DNA of 35,076 nucleotides from Clostridia bacterium. Lineage in GTDB: Bacteria; Bacillota; Clostridia; Oscillospirales; RGIG5299. The notes below the pieces were generated by a model. The model did not search any database and was not told the origin of the DNA. It worked only from the letters and a program-made list of their open reading frames with translations. Every line of letters begins with the position of its first letter. Positions within the stretch are counted from its first letter, which is position 1. Location of the stretch: NCBI GenBank assembly GCA_017504945.1, contig JAFVQJ010000009.1, positions 1-35,076 of the forward strand. Direction: 5' to 3'. This document shows positions 13,165 through 21,665 of the stretch, one piece after another. Position numbers and translations under genes: made by a program.

Positions 13165-14406
13165 ATGACGGAAAAAAAGATCAAACTTGTAAAATACGCT
13201 TGCTATACAGTAAATATCACGATGGCGGCAATAGGTAATTTGTCTCCGATTTTATTTCTTACCTTTCGGGGATTGTACAACGTATCGTATTCCTTGTTGG
13301 GTCTCCTGATAGTAATAAATTTTACCGTTCAGCTTATAGTTGACCTTATATTTTCATTTTTCTCTCATAAATTCAATATAGAAAAGACGGTAAAAATAAT
13401 ACCGTATATAAGCATTGTCGGATTGCTGTTTTACGCTGCCGCCCCATTTTTGTTTCCCGGAAACGTTTATTTGGGATTGGTTTTGGGCACGGTTATATTT
13501 TCTTCGGCGGCGGGACTTATAGAGGTTTTGATAAGCCCCGTAATAGCCGCATTGCCCGCCAAGGATCCCGACAGAGAGATGAGTAAGCTCCACTCCGTTT
13601 ACGCGTGGGGGCTTGTCGGATTTGTAATATTTGCCACCCTATTTCTTTTCCTTGTCGGCAACGAAAATTGGCAATGGCTTGCAATAGCGGTATCTGCCGT
13701 TCCTCTTTTTTCAGCGGTGCTGTTCTCAAAAGCCGAGCTTCCCGAAATGAAAACTCCCGAAAAGACCTCTGCGACCTTCGAATTTATAAAGGATAAAGGA
13801 CTTTGGCTCTGCTTTTTCGCAATATTCTTGGGCGGCGCCTCCGAATGCACGATGGCACAGTGGAGCTCGGGATATCTCGAGCAGGCGGCGGGAATCCCTA
13901 AGCTTTGGGGCGATATCTTCGGCGTTGCCCTCAACGCCGTAATGCTCGGAATCGGAAGAACGCTTTACTCAAAAATAGGCAAAAACATAGGCAAGGTGCT
14001 TTTCTTCGGCGCATTGGGTGCGGTAGCGTGTTATTTCACGGCGGCGGTCTGCAACGTTTCCTTTATAGGACTTTTTGCCTGCGCCTTCACGGGCTTTTGC
14101 ACCTCGATGATGTGGCCCGGAAGCCTCATCGTAGCGCAGGATCGATTCCCCGCGGGCGGCGTGTTTATTTTCGCGATGATGGCGGCGGGCGGCGACCTCG
14201 GCGCCTCCGTCGGTCCCCAGCTTATAGGCATAGTTACCGACGCGGTCTCGGCAAGCCCGATAGCCGCAGAGCTTGCATCCACACTCGGACTTTTGCCCGA
14301 GCAGCTCGGAATGAAGATCGGTATGATAGGCGGAATGCTCTTTCCGCTTGCGGCAATACCCATTTATTTTCATATATGGAAAAGAAGCAAAAGGACTGTC
14401 GCCTGA
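13165..14406 (+). CDS. MFS transporter
   Basis: 413-residue major facilitator superfamily permease of the inner membrane with about 12 hydrophobic segments in two halves, split by a charged central loop (KAELPEMKTPEKTSATFEF, about 190-208). The N-half SPILFLTFRGLYNVSYSLLG and the C-half GASVGPQLIGIVTDAV segments resemble the fucose/sugar-type MFS group, but the substrate cannot be named. The start has GGGGG about 8 bases upstream. The gene is divergent from the ectB-like gene, which hints at a shared amino-acid-derived substrate. Its stop codon lies in the loop of the following terminator. Confidence 0.85.
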   Translation: MTEKKIKLVKYACYTVNITMAAIGNLSPILFLTFRGLYNVSYSLLGLLIVINFTVQLIVDLIFSFFSHKFNIEKTVKIIPYISIVGLLFYAAAPFLFPGNVYLGLVLGTVIFSSAAGLIEVLISPVIAALPAKDPDREMSKLHSVYAWGLVGFVIFATLFLFLVGNENWQWLAIAVSAVPLFSAVLFSKAELPEMKTPEKTSATFEFIKDKGLWLCFFAIFLGGASECTMAQWSSGYLEQAAGIPKLWGDIFGVALNAVMLGIGRTLYSKIGKNIGKVLFFGALGAVACYFTAAVCNVSFIGLFACAFTGFCTSMMWPGSLIVAQDRFPAGGVFIFAMMAAGGDLGASVGPQLIGIVTDAVSASPIAAELASTLGLLPEQLGMKIGMIGGMLFPLAAIPIYFHIWKRSKRTVA

Positions 14407-14416
14407 CAGTCCTTTT
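14389..14416 (+). terminator. Terminator overlapping the MFS stop codon
   Basis: 12-bp stem (AAAAGGACTGTC and its complement) with loop GCCT, followed by a T-run. The TGA stop (14404-14406) spans the loop and the first bases of the 3' arm. Confidence 0.9.
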
Positions 14417-14437
14417 TCGATATCTGTTTTAAAATAC

Positions 14438-14466
14438 TTGAAAAGTAAAAAAGTGTATGGTATAAT
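14438..14466 (+). promoter_or_regulatory. Promoter of the EamA transporter
   Basis: TTGAAA, 17 bases, TATAAT with TGG directly before the -10 box; 38 bases before the start codon. Confidence 0.75.
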
Positions 14467-14504
14467 TACAGGGCTTATTAAGTTAAGAAAAGACGGAAAA
14501 TATA

Positions 14505-15398
14505 ATGAAGAAAAATCTGTTGGGAAACGCTCTGCTCGTTATTGCGGCAATGATATGGGGTATGGCGTTTACCGCTCAAAGAGTGGGAATGGACAGCATT
14601 GAGCCTATAACCTTCACCGCCTCCCGAATGGCGCTTTCGGCGGTCTTTGTCGGCGGTATCGCGCTCGTCCTTCGCCTTTTTAAAAGAAAAGAGAAAAAAG
14701 AGCAAACCTCTTCAAAAAAGAATAAAACGCTTATCGGCGGCATCGCCTGCGGCTTTTTCCTTGCAATAGCAAGCCTTTTTCAGCAGATGGGAATAGTTCA
14801 CACCACGGCGGGCAAGGCGGGCTTCATAACGGCGATGTATATCCTTTTCGTTCCCGTTATCGGCGTTTTGTTTTTCAAAAGAAAAAACTCGCTTCGTGTG
14901 TGGATAGCGGTGGCACTCGGCGTTTTGGGAATGTATCTGCTTTGCATAAAGGAAAGCCTTTCCTTAACCGCGGGTGACTCGCTCGTTTTGCTCTCTGCCG
15001 TTATGTTCAGCGGTCATATCCTCTGCTGCGACTATTTCGCTCCTCGCGGAGATCCCGTTGAAATATCGGCAATACAGTTTATTACCACGGCGGTAATAAC
15101 GGGCGTATTTGCATTTATATTCGAATCACCGAGCGTTGAAAAAATTCTCTCTGCGGCGATCCCGATAGCTTATTGCGGCATACTTTCGGGCGGCGTTGGC
15201 TATACTCTCCAGATAATAGCGCAAAAGCGCACCGAGCCTGCAACCGCATCGTTGCTTATGAGTCTTGAATCGGTATTTGCGGTAATAGGCGGCGTTATAA
15301 TACTTGACGAAAAGATGTCGGTGGCGGAGATCGTCGGCTGCGCGGTAATATTTGCGGCGATAGTGCTTGTGGAGCTTCCGCCGATGAAGAAAAAATAA
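14505..15398 (+). CDS. EamA/DMT-family transporter
   Basis: 297-residue drug/metabolite transporter with ten predicted membrane segments in two repeats of five. The first EamA repeat begins LLVIAAMIWGMAFTAQRVGMDSI (residues 10-32), with a charged loop KRKEKKEQTSSKKNKT (about 61-76); the second begins ADSLVLLSAVMF-like after residue 155 and includes TEPATASLLMSLESVFAVIGGVIILDE near 243-269. Members export metabolites such as amino acids, nucleosides or toxins; the substrate is unknown. Single gene between its own promoter and terminator. The ribosome-binding site is weak (AAAAGACGG). Confidence 0.88.
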   Translation: MKKNLLGNALLVIAAMIWGMAFTAQRVGMDSIEPITFTASRMALSAVFVGGIALVLRLFKRKEKKEQTSSKKNKTLIGGIACGFFLAIASLFQQMGIVHTTAGKAGFITAMYILFVPVIGVLFFKRKNSLRVWIAVALGVLGMYLLCIKESLSLTAGDSLVLLSAVMFSGHILCCDYFAPRGDPVEISAIQFITTAVITGVFAFIFESPSVEKILSAAIPIAYCGILSGGVGYTLQIIAQKRTEPATASLLMSLESVFAVIGGVIILDEKMSVAEIVGCAVIFAAIVLVELPPMKKK

Positions 15399-15409
15399 AA
15401 TAAAAAACA

Positions 15410-15440
15410 AACAGCGTCGGAGAATAACTCCGACGCTGTT
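15410..15440. terminator. Bidirectional terminator
   Basis: 13-bp perfect stem (AACAGCGTCGGAG and its complement) with AATAA loop and T-runs on both sides, between the convergent EamA and beta-helix genes. Confidence 0.9.
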
Positions 15441-15453
15441 TTTATATCGGTCA

Positions 15454-17133
15454 TCAGTAAATACGGAACATATTGGAATCGAATTTCGCACCCGGATTTT
15501 GAGATTCGAGCTGTGACTGCGACGTTACCTTGCTGAAGCTGTTACCGACGATAGAGAGGTTGACGTTATTTCCCTCGGAGAGCATCTCCTTGTCTGCAAA
15601 TGCAGAACCCGAGTTGTAGCGGTTGAGGAAATTCATCGATATCTCAACGTTGGCGGTATCCTTGCAGTATATCGCACACTTGATACCGGGCATAGAGGTG
15701 CCTGCCATTGTGGTAGCCTTGCCGTTTCCGTTCAAGCTGTTACCCTCAATGACTATCGCGCCGGCGTTTGCGGGGGAGTTAACTACCTTAACACCGGTGG
15801 TATGGTTGTTTATCGAGTTGCCCGCAATAAGACCGTTTTGAGAATTGGTAATATAAATACCGGTTCTGTCATCGTCGGAGAGAATGTGGGGAACGCCCGG
15901 GTTTGTGTCAACACACATTCCCGAAAGACCGCCGTTGGTGGCTATCCAACAGCCTCTCATCTTAAAGCCGTCTACCTTTTCAAAGTAAACTCCGTAGGGA
16001 TTTTTGGGCTTGTCCTTTGCATTGTAGCCAAGGTCTGTTGAGGAGTCGCGCATATCGAAGTTTTTAAAGTTCTTGACTTCAATATCGGTTGCGTGATTCC
16101 AAACGCCCGAGGAATTAAGCACGGTAAAGTCCTCGCCGCCGTCTATTCGGAGAAATGCCTCGGCGTCGTTGACGAGGGTGCTCTCAACCGTAGTCTGCTT
16201 GCAGCTTTTGGCGGTAATGCCGATTCCGCTTACGTGGAAATGGCAGGCGCGTATGTGCGAGCCGACCGCGTTCTCAAGCACCACCGTTTTTGCAAACCAG
16301 TTTACGATAACGTTTTCAACCGTTACCTTTCCGGTGCCCTTGTAATCAAGGAAGGTGCCCGAGGGATTTGCGGTGGTCTGTGCGCGTAAAAATGCAATGT
16401 GGACGTCGTGATCGCCCTTGACCGTCTTGTTGGTAAAGAGAGCATTTCCTCCGTTGTTGCTTATGATGTAGGAGGAGCTGAGTCCCGCGCCGATTATAGA
16501 AATATCGTGATCGGGAAGCTCAACCGAGCCGTTTACGCGGTAGTTGCCGTTTGCAAGATAAACGGTCTTGGAAGCAGCAAACGCCTTTTTAAAAGCAGCC
16601 GCATTGTCGGTGGAGTTGTTAGCAACACCGCCGAACCACTCGAGCCTTGCGTAAGCCGAAAGTAAAACGGTGCCGTCACCGTAGAATATCTGCGTAAAGG
16701 GAGCGAAAACCGACTCCGATCTAACGTCGAAGCTGCCGCCTGCATTCACCGTTACCCTTGCCCCTGCGGAGAAGACCACGGTAACGTCTGCGGGAACGGT
16801 AACCGACGAGGAAACGGTATAATTGCCGCTTCCGAATATTACCGCCTTGCCGCTCGCGGCGTTTATAGCAGCGTTTATAGCGGCGCTGTCGTCGGCGGAA
16901 TCGTTTACGTTTGTGTCTATCTCAACGGCGTTTTCGTCGCTGTAAATAAATTCCTCGGGAGTTTTAAATGCGTAAAAGAGGTCTGCTCTGTCGGAAATGC
17001 TGTCAAACTCAACGTTCATAACGGGAGGAGTGGGAAGCTTACCGACGCTTTCGCCGTCGTTGCAGGAGGAAAGAGCAAAAAGCGAAGAGATGGCAAGCAA
17101 AAGTGCCAAAGCAAGAGAAATATATCTTTTCAT
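15454..17133 (-). CDS. Surface lipoprotein with parallel beta-helix (pectate-lyase-3-like)
   Basis: 559-residue exported lipoprotein. The start ATG 17133 has AAGGAGG 8 bases upstream. Signal peptide MKRYISLALALLLAISSLFALSSC with lipobox Cys at residue 24. The mature part contains two pectate-lyase-3 style beginnings (DDSAAINAAINAASGKAVIF, and STDNAAAFKKAFAASKTVYL) followed by many short beta turns rich in N, G, V and I, the pattern of a right-handed parallel beta-helix. Such domains bind or cleave polysaccharide, or act as phage-tail-like or adhesin scaffolds; I cannot assign catalytic residues. It lies 14 bases after a paralogous gene and is probably co-transcribed with it. No enzyme of a carbohydrate pathway is near. 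Confidence 0.82.
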   Translation of the reverse strand: MKRYISLALALLLAISSLFALSSCNDGESVGKLPTPPVMNVEFDSISDRADLFYAFKTPEEFIYSDENAVEIDTNVNDSADDSAAINAAINAASGKAVIFGSGNYTVSSSVTVPADVTVVFSAGARVTVNAGGSFDVRSESVFAPFTQIFYGDGTVLLSAYARLEWFGGVANNSTDNAAAFKKAFAASKTVYLANGNYRVNGSVELPDHDISIIGAGLSSSYIISNNGGNALFTNKTVKGDHDVHIAFLRAQTTANPSGTFLDYKGTGKVTVENVIVNWFAKTVVLENAVGSHIRACHFHVSGIGITAKSCKQTTVESTLVNDAEAFLRIDGGEDFTVLNSSGVWNHATDIEVKNFKNFDMRDSSTDLGYNAKDKPKNPYGVYFEKVDGFKMRGCWIATNGGLSGMCVDTNPGVPHILSDDDRTGIYITNSQNGLIAGNSINNHTTGVKVVNSPANAGAIVIEGNSLNGNGKATTMAGTSMPGIKCAIYCKDTANVEISMNFLNRYNSGSAFADKEMLSEGNNVNLSIVGNSFSKVTSQSQLESQNPGAKFDSNMFRIY

Positions 17134-17147
17134 TTCAAGTCGCCTCC

Positions 17148-18941
17148 TTACAGTTTTCCGTCGGCAAAAACGTTGTTTCCGACAATACCCGTTGAAATAC
17201 CCGCATCTGCCGCGATATTGCATTGGTTTACCGCAATGTCGTTCTGACAGAAGAGAATATTTACCTTCGAGCCGCCGCTTACGGATGCGGCAGGCTTTGT
17301 GCCGTTTAAAACATTTCTGAATATCTTAACGTCGTTTGCCGAGCCAAACGCAATATCTGCAATACCGCTTTTGAATTCGTTGTTCTTAACGTAGGTACCC
17401 GAGCGCATGCCGGTGCTGAATTTAAAGCCGTAATCGGCAACAGTTACCTTGTTGCCCTCAACGTAGCCGTCAACTACGCTGTCAAAGAATATGCCAGCGC
17501 GACCTGCCGCAGAGGAGGTGATAACGGAATCTATAACTCTCATATCGCAGGAGGAGTAATAGTAGACGGAGGCCTTTCCGCCCTTGCCGCCGGTAAAGCG
17601 ACAGTCCTCAATAAATACCGTCTGATTTCTGGTAACGTAAACGTCCTCTCTGCTGTTGTTTTCCGAGGTGCAGTGGCTTATCATAATGCCGTTTGAAACG
17701 CCGCCCGACTCGGGAACGTCGCAATAGAGGAATACGCCGTTGTTCCTGTTTGTGAGATACTCGTAATAGAGGAACATTGAAAATTCGCCGATGTTGTAAG
17801 CGATATCGTTGTTTTCAGCCGTGTTGTAGGAGAATCTGCAGCCGCCCGCATAGGTGTAGTAGCAGCCCCACTTAAGACCTGCAAGATAGCAGTTGGTCAT
17901 ATCGATTCTCGCGACCTTGGTAAAATAAAAACCGTAAGCGGTCTGATTGTTGCCAACGAGTCCCACGCTGTCAAACGCGACGTAAGCGGCAACCGAGGAA
18001 GCGGCACCGTAAAAGCCCTTAACGCCGTTTGCTATTTTGAAGGTGGACTTTTTCATACCCTCACCGGTGATGAAGGTGTTTTTGTTCGAGATCTTTTTCT
18101 GATCGAGCCTTACCGAGCTGTTTATAAGGTAAGTGCCCTCGGGAACGAAGATGGCAACGCCGTAGTTTACCGCGTTCTGAACGGCGGCGGTATCATCGTG
18201 ATTTCCGTCACCGTATGCGCCGAACCACTTAACGTTCAAAATGCCGATGTTTGCAAATCCCGAGAAGCCGCCCTTGCCTATAAATACGGCGGTTCCCTCG
18301 GAATAGATATCGTAGCTCGATACTGTAACGGTTCCCGAATGGTTTACGAAAGCATTTTTTGCAAAATAGGGAATAACGTTTGAGGGAAAATTAAGCGAAG
18401 AGACCTTGTAGGTGCCTGCGGGGAAATAAACTATATTTCCCGCCGCGGCGTTTATTGCCGCATTGATCGCGGCGGTATCGTCCGCCGAGCCGTTGCCCTT
18501 TGCACCGTAATCCTTAACGTTTACAAAGACCTTCGAACTGTCGACATCGGGCTTTGACGAGGGAACGGAGCTTTCAGGGGTAGACGAGGGTACCGAGCTT
18601 TCGGGCTTCGAGGCAGGAGTTGACGAAGGCACCGAGCTTTCGGGCTTCGAAGACGGAGCGGAGCTTTCGGGAGTTGACGAAGGCACCGAGCTTTCGGGAG
18701 TGGAAGAGGGAACAGAGCTTTCCTCCGAGCTTACACCCGTATCGGAGCTTACACCCGAATCGGAGCTTATGCCTGTGTCGGAGCTTACACCCGTATCCGA
18801 GCTTACACCCGCGTCGGAGCTTTGCGACGGAACCGAAGAGCCACCCTCATTGCCGCTGTTTAACGCACAGCCGGTTGCAATACCGAGAAGCAAAACGGCG
18901 GCGGTAAGAAGCGAGAGAGCTATCTTTAAATTTCCTTTCAT
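17148..18941 (-). CDS. Surface lipoprotein with Ser/Pro linker and parallel beta-helix
   Basis: 597-residue exported lipoprotein, first of a tandem pair. Signal peptide with lipobox IATGC (Cys25). Residues about 31-135 are a low-complexity stalk built from GVSSDT hexapeptides and ESSVPSSTP/ESSVPSSKP nonapeptides; this spacer is missing from the neighbour. The beta-helix begins with VNVKDYGAKGNGSADDTAAI (140-159), a classic pectate-lyase-3 start, and a second start follows (VKWFGAYGDGNHDDTAAVQ). The rest is right-handed beta-helix with many N/Y/G turns. The likely role is a cell-surface carbohydrate-interacting or adhesive protein held away from the membrane by the stalk. The ribosome-binding site AAAGGTG is 13 bases from the ATG, a long spacing. 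Confidence 0.82.
   Translation of the reverse strand: MKGNLKIALSLLTAAVLLLGIATGCALNSGNEGGSSVPSQSSDAGVSSDTGVSSDTGISSDSGVSSDTGVSSEESSVPSSTPESSVPSSTPESSAPSSKPESSVPSSTPASKPESSVPSSTPESSVPSSKPDVDSSKVFVNVKDYGAKGNGSADDTAAINAAINAAAGNIVYFPAGTYKVSSLNFPSNVIPYFAKNAFVNHSGTVTVSSYDIYSEGTAVFIGKGGFSGFANIGILNVKWFGAYGDGNHDDTAAVQNAVNYGVAIFVPEGTYLINSSVRLDQKKISNKNTFITGEGMKKSTFKIANGVKGFYGAASSVAAYVAFDSVGLVGNNQTAYGFYFTKVARIDMTNCYLAGLKWGCYYTYAGGCRFSYNTAENNDIAYNIGEFSMFLYYEYLTNRNNGVFLYCDVPESGGVSNGIMISHCTSENNSREDVYVTRNQTVFIEDCRFTGGKGGKASVYYYSSCDMRVIDSVITSSAAGRAGIFFDSVVDGYVEGNKVTVADYGFKFSTGMRSGTYVKNNEFKSGIADIAFGSANDVKIFRNVLNGTKPAASVSGGSKVNILFCQNDIAVNQCNIAADAGISTGIVGNNVFADGKL
18537..18851 (-). repeat. Coding tandem repeats (Ser/Pro stalk)
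   Basis: Encodes residues about 31-135 of the upstream beta-helix lipoprotein. Two repeat classes lie side by side: hexapeptide GVSSDT-like units and nonapeptide ESSVPSST/KP units, also repeated at DNA level (GGAGCTT-containing units). Such tracts change length easily by slippage. Confidence 0.85.
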
Positions 18942-18988
18942 TTTTATGAAACAACACCTTTCTTAAGGATGAAAATTACAGTAAATCT

Positions 18989-19017
18989 ATTATACATTAT
19001 AAACCCGACAAAATCAA
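18989..19017 (-). promoter_or_regulatory. Promoter of the beta-helix lipoprotein pair
   Basis: Minus strand TTGATT, 17 bases, TATAAT, 48 bases before the start codon. Confidence 0.7.
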
Positions 19018-19063
19018 CCGCAAAATTTTGCCTTTTTCTTTTAAAAAAAACAAAAATTACCAC

Positions 19064-19092
19064 TTGAAAAGGGAATAAAAAAGTGATATAAT
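19064..19092 (+). promoter_or_regulatory. Promoter of the dinB repair operon
   Basis: TTGAAA, 17 bases, TATAAT with extended TGA before the -10 box. Confidence 0.8.
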
Positions 19093-19099
19093 CAAAATA

Positions 19100-19113
19100 C
19101 GAACAAATGTACT
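19100..19113 (+). promoter_or_regulatory. LexA (SOS)-like box
   Basis: CGAACAAATGTACT lies 8 bases after the -10 box, around or just after the start of transcription. It fits the Gram-positive LexA/DinR box CGAACRNRYGTTYG in the whole left half, the central RNRY and GT; the right half has AC in place of TC. Its place in front of dinB makes SOS control likely. Confidence 0.6.
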
Positions 19114-19129
19114 AAAAGAGGGAGCAAAA

Positions 19130-20356
19130 ATGGAAAGGGTAATTTTGCATTGCGACTGCAACGGATTTTTCGCCTCTGTCGAGATGCTTAAAAATCCGCA
19201 GTTCAAAAGTGTGCCTATGGCGGTAGGCGGCAGAAAGGAAAGGCGTCACGGCATAATTTTGGCGAAAAACGAGCTTGCGAAAAAATACAATATCAAAACG
19301 GGTGAAACGCTCGGCGACGCAAAAAGGAAATGTCCCGAGCTTATAATCGTTCCGCCCGTCTTTTCCGATTACGAGCGCATATCGCGTGCCGTAAACGCCA
19401 TCTACGCCGAATATACCGACAGGGTAGAGCCCTTCGGCATAGACGAATCTTATCTCGACGTAACCGATTCCCTCCATCTTTTCGCCTCCTCGCCGAAGGA
19501 GCTTGCCGACCTGATAAGAGAACGAATAAAATGGGAGATAGGCATAACCGTTTCGGTTGGCGTTTCCTTTTGCAAGACCTTTGCAAAGCTCGGAAGCGAT
19601 ATGAAAAAGCCCGACGGCACCACCGTTATATCGAGATCCGATTTCAAGCAAAAGGTGTGGAAGCTCCCCGTGGGCGATATGCTCTATGTGGGCGGAAAAA
19701 CGGCGCAAAAGCTCGAAAAGCTGGGAATAAAGACGATAGGCGAGCTTGCCGCGGCTGACCGAAAATGGCTCAAGTGCTTTTTCGGTGTGGCGGGAAACTC
19801 TCTTTGCGATGCGGCAAACGGAAACGATCTTTCCGAGGTAACGCTCATCGGTCAGAGAGAGGCGCAGAAGTCTGTCGGCAACGGTATGACCTTCCCGCGA
19901 GACCTTCGCACTGAAAGAGATATAAAGGCGGCGGTGGCACTTCTCACCGACACCGTCTGCGTAAGAATGAGGGGTATAAACGCCGTCTGCCGCACTGTTT
20001 GCGTAACGGTAAAAAAGCCCGACCTGACTTCAAACTCGAAGCGCCTCACTCTCCCCGAGCCGACCGACAGCTTTTTCGAAATAAACGGAGCGGCGCAAAA
20101 AATTGCTTTAGAGCTTTGCGGCGACGAGGCGGCAAGAATGATATCGGTAAGCTGCGCCTCTCTTTCGGAGAAAAACGCCGATTTCGTCCAGCAGGAGCTT
20201 TTTTCGCAGGAAAGGAAGGAAAAGCTTTCAAAGCTTGAAAACGCGGTATATAAAATAAAAGAAAAGCACGGCGTGGGAAGCATAAAAACGGGCAGTATGA
20301 TGTCCGACCTCACACTTGAGGGCAAACAGCCGAGCTTTTATAAAAACGGAGTATGA
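19130..20356 (+). CDS. dinB: Y-family DNA polymerase (DNA polymerase IV, DinB-like)
   Basis: Error-prone translesion polymerase, 408 residues. The first catalytic Asp is in HCDCNGFFASVE (D9; the usual HxDMDAFF is HCDCNGFF here). The second acidic pair is in GIDESYLDV (D105, E106). SVGVSFCKTFAKLGSDMKKPDG matches the palm segment, and helix-hairpin-helix and little-finger domains follow. The C-terminal QQELF (354-358) is a beta-clamp-binding motif. The start ATG has GAGGGAG 5-11 bases upstream. It leads an operon of three repair genes, with one base between it and the radical-SAM gene, behind a LexA-like box, so it is probably damage-induced. Confidence 0.92.
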   Translation: MERVILHCDCNGFFASVEMLKNPQFKSVPMAVGGRKERRHGIILAKNELAKKYNIKTGETLGDAKRKCPELIIVPPVFSDYERISRAVNAIYAEYTDRVEPFGIDESYLDVTDSLHLFASSPKELADLIRERIKWEIGITVSVGVSFCKTFAKLGSDMKKPDGTTVISRSDFKQKVWKLPVGDMLYVGGKTAQKLEKLGIKTIGELAAADRKWLKCFFGVAGNSLCDAANGNDLSEVTLIGQREAQKSVGNGMTFPRDLRTERDIKAAVALLTDTVCVRMRGINAVCRTVCVTVKKPDLTSNSKRLTLPEPTDSFFEINGAAQKIALELCGDEAARMISVSCASLSEKNADFVQQELFSQERKEKLSKLENAVYKIKEKHGVGSIKTGSMMSDLTLEGKQPSFYKNGV

Positions 20357-20357
20357 A

Positions 20358-21665
20358 ATGGATTTCGATAAAATTTATCAAAAGCTCAAAATATTGACGG
20401 ATGCCGCCAAATACGACGCCGCCTGCACCTCGAGCGGAGTTACCAAAAAAGGCGAAAGAGGAATGCTCGGCTCGGCGTCGGAGTGCGGCATCTGCCACAG
20501 CTTTTCGGCAGACGGCAGATGCATCTCTCTTTTAAAGGTGCTTCTCACAAACGTCTGCGTTTACGATTGCAAATACTGCGTAAACCGCGCCTCGAACGAC
20601 GTAAAGCGAGCGGCTTTTACTCCCGAGGAATTGGCGTCGCTTACCGTCGGATTTTACCGAAGAAACTACATAGAAGGTCTTTTTTTGAGCTCTGCAGTTA
20701 TAAAAAACGCCGATTACACCGCCGAGCTTATGTTAAAAACTCTCACTCTGCTTCGAAATCACTACCGCTTTAACGGATATATTCACGTAAAGGCTATACC
20801 GGGCGCCGACCCGCTTATCACCGAAAAGATAGGCTATCTTGCCGACAGAATGAGCGTAAATATCGAGCTTCCATCCGAAAAGAGCCTCAATCTCCTTGCG
20901 CCCGACAAAACGCGAAAGAGCATAGTGGCTCCGATGAAGCAGATAAGCGAGGGGATAATTCAAAGCAAAAGCGAGATTGTCAAATACCGCCACGCGCCCG
21001 CCTTCGTACCGGCGGGACAGTCAACGCAGATGATAGTGGGCGCCACACCCGAAACCGACCTTCAGATAATGCGGCTCTCCTCGGCGCTCTATTCCGACTA
21101 CAAAATGAAAAGAGTATTCTTCTCCGCCTATATTCCCACGGTGGAGGACAGCCTTTTGCCCTCGGTCGACACAAAGCCTCCGCTCCTTCGTGAGCACCGA
21201 CTCTATCAGGCAGATTGGCTTATGCGCTTTTACGGCTTTTCGGCAGATGAGCTTCTTTGCGAGAGCGAGCCCAATTTCAACCCCTATTTAGACCCGAAAT
21301 GCTCGTGGGCTCTTCGACATCCCGAGTTTTTTCCCGTAGAGATAAACACCGCGCCGAAGGAGATGCTTCTTCGAGTTCCGGGCATAGGCGTAAAGAGCGC
21401 GCTTCGCATAATCTATGCAAGACGTGCCTCGTCTTTGCGCCTTGAAGGACTGTCAAAGCTCGGAGTGGTTATGAAGAGGGCGCGCTTTTTCATAACGGCG
21501 GGCGGCCGATACGACGAGGCAATAAAAATAAGCTCGCGCTCGCTGATAGAAAGTATGCTGTCCGACACCGCGCTTTCCAAAATAAGCTGCTGTGCGGGTC
21601 AGCTCTCTCTGTTTGACGAGCCGACGGGGGAGGGACTTATGAAATGTATAACGGGAGAAATGTAG
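20358..21665 (+). CDS. Putative DNA modification/repair radical SAM protein (TIGR03916-like)
   Basis: 435-residue radical SAM protein. The 4Fe-4S motif is CVYDCKYC (C67, C71, C74). Extra Cys (C43, C46, C55 in SECGICHSF...GRC) lie just before. A helix-hairpin-helix sits in EINTAPKEMLLRVPGIGVKSALRII (around 328-352), suggesting DNA binding. This layout and the following partner gene match the family annotated as a putative DNA modification/repair radical SAM protein linked to uracil-DNA glycosylase-like proteins; its reaction is not known to me. ATG 20358 is preferred (GGAG 5-8 bases upstream). It overlaps the next gene by 22 bases, so they are translationally coupled. Confidence 0.88.
   Translation: MDFDKIYQKLKILTDAAKYDAACTSSGVTKKGERGMLGSASECGICHSFSADGRCISLLKVLLTNVCVYDCKYCVNRASNDVKRAAFTPEELASLTVGFYRRNYIEGLFLSSAVIKNADYTAELMLKTLTLLRNHYRFNGYIHVKAIPGADPLITEKIGYLADRMSVNIELPSEKSLNLLAPDKTRKSIVAPMKQISEGIIQSKSEIVKYRHAPAFVPAGQSTQMIVGATPETDLQIMRLSSALYSDYKMKRVFFSAYIPTVEDSLLPSVDTKPPLLREHRLYQADWLMRFYGFSADELLCESEPNFNPYLDPKCSWALRHPEFFPVEINTAPKEMLLRVPGIGVKSALRIIYARRASSLRLEGLSKLGVVMKRARFFITAGGRYDEAIKISSRSLIESMLSDTALSKISCCAGQLSLFDEPTGEGLMKCITGEM

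Noticed and set aside
18537..18851. Non-coding tandem repeat or recombination site
   Set aside because: The repeats are in frame and encode a Ser/Pro linker of a lipoprotein.
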